Assembly: GCA_946894095.1 (NCBI GenBank)
Contig: OX335659.1
Location: 441,501-505,500, forward strand
Direction: 5' to 3'
Origin: Incurvaria masculella
Lineage: Eukaryota; Arthropoda; Insecta; Lepidoptera; Incurvariidae
DNA: 64,000 nt
Positions within the stretch are counted from its first letter, which is position 1. Every line of letters begins with the position of its first letter. This document shows, piece by piece, positions 54,621 to 64,000 of the stretch. The notes beneath the pieces are model-generated. The model had not been told where the DNA came from. It saw only the letters and a program-made list of their open reading frames with translations, and made no database searches. The position numbers and the translations under genes are program-made.

Positions 54621-55018
54621 GATAGTTTCAAAAATCGGACGCGGGCCGGTCAGTGTGGTGTCAGCGTGTCGGCCCGATGGAGGCTGCGAGCTGTTGGCGC
54701 GCGGCGGAGTGTAAGCTCGGCGGCGGCGGCTGCGGGGAGGTGAAGCGCAGTGGTGTTTTGCCTCCGGCGGCGTCAAATCAAGCCTACCATGACAACTGCT
54801 CGAGCGTGATGGTGATACACACGAGCAGGGAGTAATCCGTAGGCAATACCACAATGCACTCATTGTCCTATCTATAGGATTAATATCTTGAGATACAGAA
54901 AATAAATAAAAGGGTTACATCACTACGAAGGCACTCGTGGTAATGTGGTACGTATAATCTTATATCATGTGGTTTCTACCCTTAAATAGGCAGTGGGCAT
55001 AGGTAGCAGCAAGGTTCT
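54621..55018. other. Unique GC-rich island 54640-54790
   Basis: CGGCGGCGGCGGCTGCGGGG with mixed open frames; unrepeated. Possible regulatory/5' region. Confidence 0.3.
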
Positions 55019-55784
55019 TCACTACATAGTATAAAACAAAGTCGCTTTCTCTGTCCCTATATATAATCTTTAAAACTACGCAACGAATTTTGATGCGGTT
55101 TTTTTTAATAGATAGAGTGATTCAAGAGGAAGGTTTATATGTATAATAATATCCATTAAATATTTGAGAAATACTGTTATTTTTGAGGTTTCCAATGTGA
55201 TGTCGTAAAAAATTTTTTTTTTTCCGCTTACATTGCAAACGCAGGCTGAACCCTACGAGATTTATCAAAATAATGTACTAAGTATTGTATACATTGAAAA
55301 GGTCTACAGAAAACTCCGCGATGGTATTTATCATCTCTTATGGATATCCCACAATAATTTTTTTTTCTCATTTACTTTTTACGACAAATAATGGCTAATT
55401 TTTGAAGCGATTTTAACCAATACAGCATTAATTCTTATCCAATTAAATACCTTAAATACATTGTTGATTTAATATAGATCTATACGGCCCTTTACAGCAT
55501 ATGATTTAAATGAATATTTTCGAAGATATTATAGATTAAAAAATTGCGGGATGTAGTGCTTGCGGCGGTACCGGCCGGCGGGGCGCGGTTCTCCCTATAG
55601 CACTTTGAATTTATTATTTCTCTAATATCTAATAATCATGTAATAATAATATATAAGTTTTTTTTATTTCAAATATCTCAATGTAGGAACTCTACGTAAA
55701 AATGGTTTATTTGTGTATCATTGTGTCAAAATAATATTTTTTTAAATGACGTTATGCCCGTGCAAAGCCGGGACGGGCTGCTAG
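55019..55784 (+). mobile_element. Helitron, non-autonomous (766 bp)
   Basis: 5' TC followed by ACTACATAGTATAAAAC. The 3' end is a GC hairpin GCCCGTGCAAAGCCGGGACG, then GGCTG and CTAG (55781-55784) before T. Both termini fit Helitrons, which leave no target duplication. Related copies at 59787 and 60299. Confidence 0.85.
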
Positions 55785-55789
55785 TTATT

Positions 55790-56311
55790 ATATAAAAACC
55801 ACGAATCCTAATAGGATTACCTCGTTGTCCCTCTCTCTGCTGTTTGTTCGTATGTCGAGAACCTTTTTGGCAGGAACGCGTAAGGCTATTAATTCGAAAT
55901 TAATATCAAATTCTAAGGTATAAGGTTCCTAATTGAATTGAACCACCTTATTGGGCAAGAGAAAATATTTTACAACGGTACCAGAGGAAACCTGCCGAGA
56001 TGGTTCGCTTCATACCTAACTGCTAGACAGTAAGCAGTTGCCGTTAGAGGATTTAACTCTCGTTGTGAAAAATGTGTCATCAGGGGTCATCAGGGGATCT
56101 ATTTTAGTAGTTTACAGTCTATTTTGTACTTTTTATTACCGACCTCATCGATTGCTGTAAATTCTGTAATTTTCTATTATTGTGCCAACCAAATAACCCG
56201 GCACCACATCGTAGAAACGGATCGACGTGATATTTTTGCATAGAGATCATTTAAGGTAACATAAGTTACTTTTTCTCTGCTATCCCGAGCCGAGCCGGGC
56301 ACCTCAGCTAG
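55790..56311 (+). mobile_element. Second Helitron-like element carrying an RT fragment
   Basis: Begins near 'AACCACGAATCCTAATAGG' just after the previous element. It ends with CCCGAGCCGAGCCGGGCACC, TCAG and CTAG (56308-56311). An RT remnant lies inside. Confidence 0.55.
55950..56180 (+). pseudogene. Reverse transcriptase palm remnant (Jockey-like)
   Basis: Reads 'RGNLPRWFASYLTARQ', a stop, then 'AVAVRGFNSR' and, after indels, a decayed 'SGV.QGS.LGPLLF' zone. This is the classic block before the RT active site. The YADD itself is not visible. A host gene is excluded by the stops. Confidence 0.6.
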
Positions 56312-58234
56312 TTCCAAATATTTGGGTACATTTATTTAAATAACAAATATTATAAATATTCAGGCTTTCTTAATTATTATATTCCTATGCGGTAGGAGTC
56401 TGCGGTTGTGGCCGTATTACATGTGTAACGAACGTAACAATATCTCCTAGTTTTAGTCCATACTATCATGAAAATCAGAATATTATTTAACGAAAAATGC
56501 GATTGCATATGTTCGAAACAAAATCCTTCAAATGTTAACACCATAACATGACCATTAGTGAAGGCATTTTCCAATTCAAAATGCATTTAATAAAGCAAAA
56601 TGCAGCAGGCTATTGTAAAAGCCTCAAATAGGAACAAACAAAAAGCTTTTGCTAAGCTGTGGAACTATGTTCTTTATTGTGCGTTTGGTGGATTGGAATT
56701 TTACGGGAAAATATGTCCGAGCGACACTTTTGCTGTCACAGAGCCGTCAACCTATATTATTTTACGGCCGTTACCTGTCTCTCTCTTCGCTTGTCTTTAT
56801 CTGCGGGAAAAAGAAAACAGGCATTAGTGTCAACCTTCCGGCTTTGATGCAATACGATTCGTTGGGACCGTAATGTAAACGAAACGCTCTGCAGCAGTGT
56901 TCGTCCATTTAAATAAAACAGGCGACCTGAGCTTCAAGCGTAATATCGTGTTTGACTTGACGACTTGATTTTTTTAAAAAGACTTTAACTGACACCATCG
57001 TTCAGCAAACAAAGGATAATGGCGATCTCCGAAAGCATTGAGTTTGCGTTAGAGTTCACCGTTGTATGCGTGTGAAATTCGAGCGCGGCGAAGCGAAATT
57101 TAAGTTTTTGACCTGCTAAAGTGAATTAATATATGTTTCTAATCACTACATAAATATGTGGTCTTGTACTACAAAAAAGAAAATTGTCTAGATAATTTAA
57201 TATTTCCAAGCGCCGGCTTGAAAACCTAGTAAATAGGTGTTTACAAACATATATTTTTTAAAGAAGATAAGCAACTCAATAAAACCGTTTTACGGTCGAT
57301 AAAAGTCTAAACTTTGATGTTTCGATTTTTTTATCGGTGTTTATTCTTAACAGACACTGAGATAAAATAAAAATAAATTAAAAAAATTGGAGGTTTGCGT
57401 CATATGTAGCCTTAAAAAAACGAATAAAAAGCCCCCGGACGGTTTTTATTTCAGTTAATATTTTCTTCTGATTTGTTGTAAAGCTGGCTATCCTTATCAA
57501 ACTAATAATTTTGGATCCGATATTTATTTTGCTGCATTTAAATGAAAATTGTGACGGCGAAGGCTCCGACTAGGTACATGTGTATAATATATGTATGTAT
57601 GCAGCGCGCCCTGCACTGCACCACGCGGGGCCACATCGAGCCGTGTTAGGCCATTGAATGTGGAGACTAGACCTGTAGTAATTCTACTATCAGTTTTTTT
57701 TTAATATAAAAGTAGAATTGATGTGACATGCTCCATTCCAACCGTTTTTTGTGAGAAAGATTTTATCTAACAATTTTTTTAAAATATGTCAAAAACCTGT
57801 ATAATAAACTCCTATAAGTTGGAGGTAATCAATATGAATAGGTATGTTTCAGCATAACACCCATTTATTGTTTTTTATTTCAGTAACATTCATTTATATA
57901 ACATTTTAATAATAATTTATAAATTAATTTATCAAAAAAGAGAAGATTTGTCCGGTCCGATTTTCAACCAAGCACATTTTTGTTGGATTCTTTTGCAGGC
58001 AATGTACTAGATTAAAAGATTCAAACCAAAAATCTTACGGGGGTATCTCATGTGTGTATTAATACATTAGGTTACGTAGATTATAAAGAGATGAAACAAT
58101 CAAATTTGCATATGGAAGAAAGATAAGACGAAATAACATTTCCGTATTACTGGTCGATGAGAACAGTCATTTGATGTCCACTAAAAATACATAAACCACG
58201 GCCCAAATTTGTTAGTGCACGATGGAACCTAAAG
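56312..58234. other. Long stretch without recognised features
   Basis: AT-rich. Open frames at 56600-56870 overlap on the plus strand but show no domain. 57590-57650 is GC-rich and unique. Nothing repeats elsewhere in the window. Confidence 0.35.
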
Positions 58235-58345
58235 GCCTATTCTAGGAATTAGGTACTCAGGAATCAGGAATCTTGAAGTCAAGAAAACGGGAACCGTTTT
58301 TTCAGTGGATTTCGGAGCGATTTTCTCGACAGAAAACCTTGAATC
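58235..58345. mobile_element. MITE type D fragment
   Basis: AGGCCTATTCTAGGAATTAGG and 'CTCAGGAATCAGGAATC', then 'GATTTTCTCGAC'. Lies at the left edge of, and partly inside, the tandem duplication. Confidence 0.55.
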
Positions 58346-58680
58346 ATTGAAATTGTGTGCGCGAGAATTCATGTAAAAGCAATAAAATTGTTTATTGCTT
58401 ATTGTTTATTCATCATCCATAGACAGTATACTGCACTCGGATTTGTCATATTTTATCATTAGCAGACGTTGCATTGTATCATTAGTTATATCATTAGCAT
58501 GACGTTAAGTTCCCTGTTCAATGGCCTATGCGTAGCGAGACACCTCGTTGTGTTTGCATCGGTATTTGCGCGCGTGTGAGCGTAAAATTTGGCAGTTCAG
58601 GTGGGAATAGCACAGTTTACTCAGCTTCAAATGGCATTCCTAAGTGAATAGGAACAAGCTCAGCGTGCATAGCTTAAAAA
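58277..58680 (+). repeat. Tandem duplication, copy 1 (404 bp)
   Basis: From GTCAAGAAAACGGG to GCATAGCTTAAAAA. It contains about 124 bp (58370-58500) that copy 2 lacks. Landmarks include 'AGCGAGACACCTCGTTGTG' and 'TTTGCGCGCGTGTGAGCG'. Confidence 0.9.
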
Positions 58681-58960
58681 GTCAAGACAACGGGACCGCT
58701 TTTATAACGGTTTTCGGAGCGATTTTCTCGACGGAAAACCTTGAATCATTGAAAGTGTTTTCGCGAGAATTAATGTAAATACGATGACGTTAAGTCACCT
58801 GTTCAATGGCCTATGTGTAGCGAGACACCTCGTGGTGTTTGCGTCGGTATTTGCGCGCGTGTGAGCGTAAAATTTGGCAGGTGGGAAAGGCACAGTTTAC
58901 CCAGCTTTAAATAGCGTTCCTAAGTGAATAGGAACAAGCTCGGCGTGCATAGCTTAAAAA
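58681..58960 (+). repeat. Tandem duplication, copy 2 (280 bp)
   Basis: From GTCAAGACAACGGG to GCATAGCTTAAAAA, over 90 percent alike to copy 1 by eye. It is joined to it without spacer. Confidence 0.9.
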
Positions 58961-59786
58961 GCCAGTTAGGTTGGCTTGTGCGACAGCAAACAATAATATA
59001 CTTACACCGATTTAAAAATCATATTCATTCTAAAAAAGGTTAGGATCGTACAAACATACATATGATCACGCCGGTTCCCGGAAGGGTAGGCAGAGGTGAT
59101 AGAGCGCGTGGGAGATTACTTTGGAACCTAATCCCGACATTTATTTAATATTCATTGTGCATATATGGATGAAGCTTATACGCTTTGAAGAGTCAGTCAT
59201 ATTAGCACTAGCTTGTGAGGATAATGTTACCTTGGTTATTAATTGGGATCCACGCGTTTCTAATTAACTTCAAATAGAACATTGTCCTATGCGCGCTCTG
59301 CTTCCGCGAGGTACACATAATTAATGGCGACACACGTTTGTGTGACAAAATACTTAAGATTTATATCTACGTTCAATTAGTAATGGCTGCGAGTACAAGT
59401 TTATGTATTCACCGGGAGTTCCCGTTTTATATCAAAACACGATTTTTTATTGTTTATTCATCATCCACAGGCAGCACACTGCACTCGGATTTGTCATATT
59501 TTATCATTAGCCAGTTCAGCATTCACGGCGAAGAAGGACTGGCAAGAATTCGCAATTTTTTTTTAACGTCCACTTAGTCTAAGTTTACAAGTTTGCCACT
59601 GCTTACAGAAATACGGGTCACCCATTTGTGTGAATACATTATTTCAATTCCTTTTAACATAGAAAGGAAGTATTTATTTATTAATTTGTTGTTCTTATTT
59701 TAATCTTAGTATCATACATAAAGTCTACAAATGAAGTATCTTAAAAACCAAAGAAACTTATTCCATGAACACCCCTTACAGATTTA
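58961..59786. other. Unique DNA with a third copy of the insert block at 59447-59522
   Basis: 59447-59522 repeats the part of copy 1 that copy 2 lacks ('TTGTTTATTCATCATCCA', 'TGCACTCGGATTTGTCATA'). So that block is an independent mobile unit. The rest is unrepeated. Confidence 0.6.
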
Positions 59787-60298
59787 TCACTACATAGTAT
59801 AAAACAAAGTCGCTTTCTCTGTCCCTATATCCCCATGTTCGCTTAAATCTTTAAAACTACGCAACGGATTTTGATGCGGTTTTTTTTAATAGATAGAGTG
59901 ATTAAAGAGGAAGGTTTATATGTATAATAAAATCCATTAAATAGTGGAGAAATACTGTTATTTTTGAGGTTTCCAATGTGATGTCATAAAAAAAGACGTG
60001 TGGCACTCGGGGACTGCCGCGGTAAAGCTATTGCATAGCATTTTGTATCAACTTATGCCGGCCCGCCCCCGCCGCCGCTCCCGCCGCCGCCCCCGGCCCC
60101 GCTCCCCCTGGTGTGAAGTAGCGCTACCGGCATCGCCCGTTGGAGTGGGGAGCGTGAGGTTTTTTTTCGTTACGGAATTTCTGGATTCGGTCCCCGCGCT
60201 CAAGGCCCTCGATAGAAGCTATGCAATAGCTTAAAAAATCATTTTTCCGCTTACATTGCAAACGCAGGCTGAACCCTACGAGATTTGTCAAATCACTA
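59787..60298 (+). mobile_element. Helitron copy 2, 3' truncated
   Basis: 5' TC-ACTACATAGTATAAAAC as at 55019. It carries a 240-bp GC-rich segment at about 60000-60236 that the other copies lack. It stops at 'ACGAGATTTGTCAAATCACT', where copy 3 starts. Confidence 0.8.
60000..60236. other. GC-rich segment inside Helitron copy 2
   Basis: Bounded by AAGCTATTGCATAGC (60026) and its inverse GCTATGCAATAGCTT (60219). Contains CCGCCGCCCCCGGCCCCGCTCC. Looks like a captured or nested module. Its 78-codon open frame is not convincing. Confidence 0.6.
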
Positions 60299-60934
60299 TC
60301 ACTACATAGTATAAAACAAAGTCGCTTTCTCTGTCCCTATATCCCCATGTATGCTTAAATCTTTAAAACTAAGCAACAGATTTTGATGCGGTTTTTTTTA
60401 ATAGATAGAGTGATTGAAGAGGAAGGCTTATATGTATAATAACATGCTTTAAATAGTGGAGAAGTACTGTTATTTTTGAGGTTTCCAATGTGATGTCGTA
60501 AAAAAATATATTTTTTCCGCTTACATTGCAAACGCAGGCTGAACCCTACGAGATTTATCAAAATAATGTACTAAGTATTGTACACATTGAAAAGGTCTAC
60601 AGTAAACTCCACGATGGTATATTTCTATCTCTTATGGATATCCCACAATAACATTTTATTGTCATTTACTTTTTACGACAAATCATGGCTAATTTTCGAA
60701 GCGATTTTAACCAATACAGCATTAATCCTTATCCAATTAAATATCTTAATACATTGTTGATTTAATATAGATCTATATGGCCCATTACAGCATATGATTT
60801 AAATAAATATTTTCGAAGATATTACAGATTTAAAAATTGCGGGACGTAGCGTTTGCGGCGGTACCGGCCGGACGGGGCGGGGGGAGCCATTCAGATATAT
60901 TTTATACCCGTGCGAAGCCGGAGCGGGCCGCTAG
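60299..60934 (+). mobile_element. Helitron copy 3 (636 bp)
   Basis: TC at 60299-60300, hairpin ACCCGTGCGAAGCCGGAGCG and CTAG at 60931-60934. Same order as 55019-55784 with internal deletion near the right end. It is head to tail with copy 2. Confidence 0.85.
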
Positions 60935-61020
60935 TTATTAATATAGATTAGAAAGCAGATTGTTGCCTTCTGTAAATCATGACGATGTTCGAGGGCGTGC
61001 GCGAGGGGTTGGAAGGGGAT

Positions 61021-61037
61021 GGGGGGGGGGGGGGGGA
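61021..61037 (+). repeat. Poly(G) tract, about 17 bp
   Basis: GATGGGGGGGGGGGGGGGGG; possible quadruplex or assembly problem spot. Confidence 0.9.
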
Positions 61038-61172
61038 GGACACTCGTGACTTTTATTGCTCGCTCGAGGGGTGTGATTGTTTGACAAATTGAATCTCGGC
61101 CATCGGTCCTGATGTCCTCCTTAGGGTGTTCTGACCTCCAATTTAACGTGAGAAGTCAGATGAAGAAATAAC

Positions 61173-61451
61173 CGGCCAAGTGCGAGTCGGACTCGCACAA
61201 GAAAGGCTCCGTTCAATGATAAAAAAAAATAATTCGCTTCTTGTATCGGGACTTGTTTATTCGTTTTGTTTTTAGTAATTGTGTTATAGCGGCACCAGAA
61301 ATACACATTCTGTGAACATTTAAAATATCTGCCTATTGCAATTATTAAGATCTATCGAAAAACGCCAAAAAATGACGTTTCTTGTTAATGTTTAATGTAC
61401 ACGCTATATTTAATGTTTACTATTTGTTGTTATATCGGCCAAAGAAATAAA
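61173..61451 (+). mobile_element. SINE-like 'GGCCAAG' repeat, 3' cut by SINE
   Basis: AACCGGCCAAGTGCGAGTCGG to 'TTGTTGTTATATCGGCCAAAG'. The part after the 'ACACATTCTGTGAAC' block is scrambled, and the element stops where the 5S SINE begins. No right end was found after the SINE. Confidence 0.65.
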
Positions 61452-61832
61452 TGGTGGCCCAGTGGCGCGACACTTCGGCGATCGCTCTCCGAAGTTAAGC
61501 AACGCTGGGTCCGGTCTGGTCTTGGATGGGTGACCATTCGACCGTTGAGAGAGGCTGGCCGTGGTTCGGATTCCACGTTAAGCTGTAGGTCCCCTTCCTT
61601 ACTTACTAGGTGGTAGGGTTTATCCCGCCCGGGTTGGTACCATCGCATTGGATGAACGATGGTCGAAGCGGCAACGAAAATTGTCCGTGTTTTCCATCCA
61701 GTTCAATGTAGCCGTGCAATATAAGGAAGGTCCTGGCATGGCACCTTGTTCCCATGTGGTGTGTTGGGCTAATACCATGACAGAACTTGTGGTATTAGCC
61801 ATCCATGTCCAGTCACATAAAAAAAAAAAAAA
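61452..61832 (+). mobile_element. 5S-rRNA-headed SINE, full length with A-tail
   Basis: Nearly the same head as 14651 (TCTCCGAAGTTAAGCAACG; CTTGGATGGGTGACC). Ends CATGTCCAGTCACATAAA with about 14 A. Youngest-looking 5S-headed copy. Confidence 0.92.
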
Positions 61833-61842
61833 CCTCTCGTAA

Positions 61843-61861
61843 TTATTATTATTATTATTAA
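61843..61861 (+). repeat. (ATT)n microsatellite
   Basis: Six ATT units right after the SINE. Confidence 0.9.
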
Positions 61862-62189
61862 TTTTAACAGACATATGGTCCAAACTAGGTATTCCAAGGC
61901 ATTTTGGAAGTAAAAATTAAAATACAATTTTGTTGCATAATTTAAAAATTAATGCTTGTTGACACAAATATGTTTCAAGAGGCCTTTTTTTCAGGCGTTC
62001 AAATAAATCGAATCCACATTTTTTTGCTTAAAATTTACAAATAACTGGTTACCATGTGAACTATACGTTCGTTAACACCTTGTAAGGTTGAATAGATAAA
62101 AAATAATTTTCCTACTGGGTGCCACTGGCATATTTTCCGCTTCGTACTACGTGGACAGTGAACATCCGGGCGGATTAGCGGCGTCCAGC
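61862..62189. other. No recognised feature
   Basis: AT-rich; unrepeated. Confidence 0.4.
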
Positions 62190-62300
62190 AGGCCTATTCC
62201 TGGGATTCCGTAATCAGCAATCAGGAATCCTGAGTCTTGAAAACAGCTTTTATAGCGGTTTTCAAAGCCATTTTCTTGACCAAAAGATTCCGAATCATAG
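62190..62300. mobile_element. MITE type D, half
   Basis: AGGCCTATTCCTGGGATTCCG, 'AATCAGCAATCAGGAATCC' and 'TTTTATAGCGGTTTTC'. The right half is missing. Confidence 0.6.
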
Positions 62301-62824
62301 TTTATTTAAATAAAATAATGTTTGGTGATAAGAGGGGACTTAATAGATAACAATAACTACATGTGCGGCGGTCCAATATATTTTTAATTGCAGGGGGTTC
62401 AAAAATAGTTGGAAATGGTTCGTGTAAAAACACACGAGCCTTAAAACCATAGACCTAGCATAAGGCGAAGCCAATGCTTTAAACTACCCAATTAAACAAC
62501 AAATAAAAAGCTCTATTTAAGCGGAACAAATGCAACACTGTTGAATAGATCAACAAAACTCTTGAATAAATTCAAATGCATTCGTGCTGCATTGGTGAAG
62601 GGTCGAGCTCACGTATTGCCCCGGAGCAGAGTACACAGGCTGCGTCTGCTGAAGTTTCAGTTTGTTTGGGTGAAAACAGTTGCGCTTTTGCAATCGATCT
62701 CCGTGAAGCTGCGATGTGGCACCGGGAGGCGTTCCCTCGTCCGCTCTCTCGCTTTGTACCGTCACTCCTGTAACCTGTGTACCAGTCAGCTCATTCAAAA
62801 TCAAGATAATCAAATTATGCATTC
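62301..62824. other. Unique DNA; GC-richer part 62580-62780
   Basis: Open on both strands (112 codons plus, 90 codons minus) but no domain recognised. A tandem CTGTCTGTCTGT follows near 62832. Confidence 0.3.
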
Positions 62825-63050
62825 GAACATAAGTCTGTCTGTCTGTTATGTTTTCTTGCCGCTTAACCGATTGTTATGAACTTTTGTATAAAAAGAGTCT
62901 GGCTCTTGGGAATGGACATAAAACTTTTGTGGCGACAATTTTGGGGGATGAAAGTTTGTATAGGGAACTAATATAACATAAAATGTTAGGTTTAGCCCGA
63001 CATCAGTCCGAAACGATATTGACCCGAGCGGACCCGGGTACCTCAGCTAA
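62825..63050 (+). mobile_element. Helitron-like element, 3' part
   Basis: 'GTCTGTCTGTCTGTTATG', 'TTAACCGATTGTTATGAAC', then 'GCCCGACATCAGTCCGAAAC' and ACCCGAGCGGACCCGGGTACC, TCAG, CTAA (63047-63050). Same terminus as 2027, 9614 and 56311. Confidence 0.6.
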
Positions 63051-63194
63051 TAAAATTATAATTTTTAAACTTGTAGCAATGAAACATTCTACTTTAATAG
63101 CTAAAGAGGGGTATGTTCTTAGATTTGCACCGTCGCTGTACTTAATGTTTAAAGAGGGGTGTTTATGCCGTGAGCATTTCGTAAATATCTGATT

Positions 63195-63366
63195 TTAAGG
63201 TGGGCCCGTAAGCATCAGAACATTTCGCCTCCCATACAAACGTAGTTTACTAATCATTTGAAAACCACTGTTCCTATTTACTTGATTTTAGGTATCTACT
63301 ATCAGGCAACACATATCTGTGTCTGCATATCTTTGTTTTTTTTGGTAAATGTATCCTAGCTCAAAC
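63195..63366 (+). mobile_element. TTAA MITE type B, left half
   Basis: TTAA at 63195-63198, then GGTGGGCCCGTAAGCATC. It continues through 'ATATCTGTGTCTGCATATC' and is broken where the next element begins. Confidence 0.75.
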
Positions 63367-63389
63367 GGGGGAACGGCAGAACGTCTAAT

Positions 63390-64000
63390 ATGCAGATCGT
63401 ATAATGTCATATTTTAACAAAATTTTAAAACCATGCACAACGTATAATCGGCAGTTCGTATAATTTTATACGTAGTGCATGAAGAAGTTTAAAAAATAAA
63501 ATTACTTATTTCTCCATGCATAACGTATAATAGTCACAACGTATAATATTATGATCTTTATTTAACAAAAAAAGAAAACCATGCATATCATATAATCCAA
63601 AAACTTTTCATACGATAAGCGCCCTTATGAATATATTTTTAAAGCGTATACTCGCACGTGACGTTTCGACCGTCTCAATTAGCGTAAGGTGGTCTTTCGA
63701 AATTGTAGCAAATATCGATTCGTAGCAATTTCAGCCTTTAATGTATCGTTATTAGGGCGCTTTATGCAGTGCTTCTTGGCATATTATATGTTCTGCATGG
63801 TTTTATTTTTTTGTGAATTCATGTTAGGAATATTATACGTTGTGACTATTATACGTTCTGCATGATGCAAAGAGTTGATTTTATTTTTAAACTTTATTCA
63901 TGCACAACGTATAACATTATACGTTGTGAATATTATACGATATGCATGGTTTTATTTTTTTGTAAAAAAATACTATTATACGTTGTGAATATTATACGTA
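63390..64000. repeat. Large inverted structure built of CGTATAAT motifs, open at window end
   Basis: On the left (63398-63590) at least five ACGTATAAT-like motifs point one way; on the right (63781-64000) at least six ATTATACGT-like motifs point the other way. They are typically 17-20 bp apart, often next to TGCATG. A unique 150-bp centre separates the arms. The structure continues past the window edge. Confidence 0.75.

Overview
The window looks like gene-poor, repeat-dense nuclear DNA of an insect, most likely a moth or butterfly. The supports are short arrays of the insect telomere motif TTAGG, 5S-rRNA-headed and tRNA-headed SINEs with a common body, a 'GGCCAAGTGCGAGTCGGACT...GGTTCCGTACC' SINE-like repeat that I recall as common in Lepidoptera, Helitron ends, and TTAA-flanked MITEs. 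The lineage call is inference; no host gene identifies the species.

I found no complete host protein-coding gene. The longer open frames are decayed retrotransposon reverse transcriptases (598-1461, 28141-28780, and short C-terminal pieces elsewhere), a 30-bp minisatellite that is open in several frames (47668-48090), or SINE sequence. Two short minus-strand segments could be host exons (427-566 and 24752-24772), but both are weak. Unique, often GC-rich islands near 8.3, 12.6, 13.3, 16.7, 19.1, 20.9, 23.4, 24.6, 26.3, 27.5, 34.5, 41.9, 44.7, 45.6, 49.0, 50.6 and 54.7 kb are the best places to look for regulatory DNA or small exons. The window may be an intron or an intergenic interval.

Layout: 0-3 kb holds the largest LINE fragment and the first SINEs. 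From 2.6 to 7.6 kb is a dense pile of SINEs, one split by a LINE. From 8.9 to 9.8 kb is a foldback element with (TTAGG)9 in its spacer. From 11 to 27 kb are scattered 5S-headed and tRNA-headed SINEs, TTAA MITEs and unique DNA. From 28 to 35 kb are another LINE, a third TTAA MITE type, a perfect 64-bp-arm palindrome beside (TTAGG)9, and a 182-bp foldback with TTAGG in the middle. From 37 to 42.6 kb are a MITE carrying an RTE-type LINE in its centre and a SINE-in-SINE nest. From 46 to 53 kb are SINEs, the minisatellite, a TTAA MITE and a LINE tail. From 55 to 61 kb are Helitrons and a tandem duplication. From 63.4 kb to the end is a large inverted structure built from repeated CGTATAAT motifs.

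No genes cooperate in a pathway here. The connected story is transposon ecology: autonomous LINEs are all 5'-truncated or broken, SINEs share a tail but carry two different pol III heads, and nested insertions give a relative order of events. The most unusual pattern is that four of the five TTAGG-type arrays lie inside or next to inverted-repeat elements.
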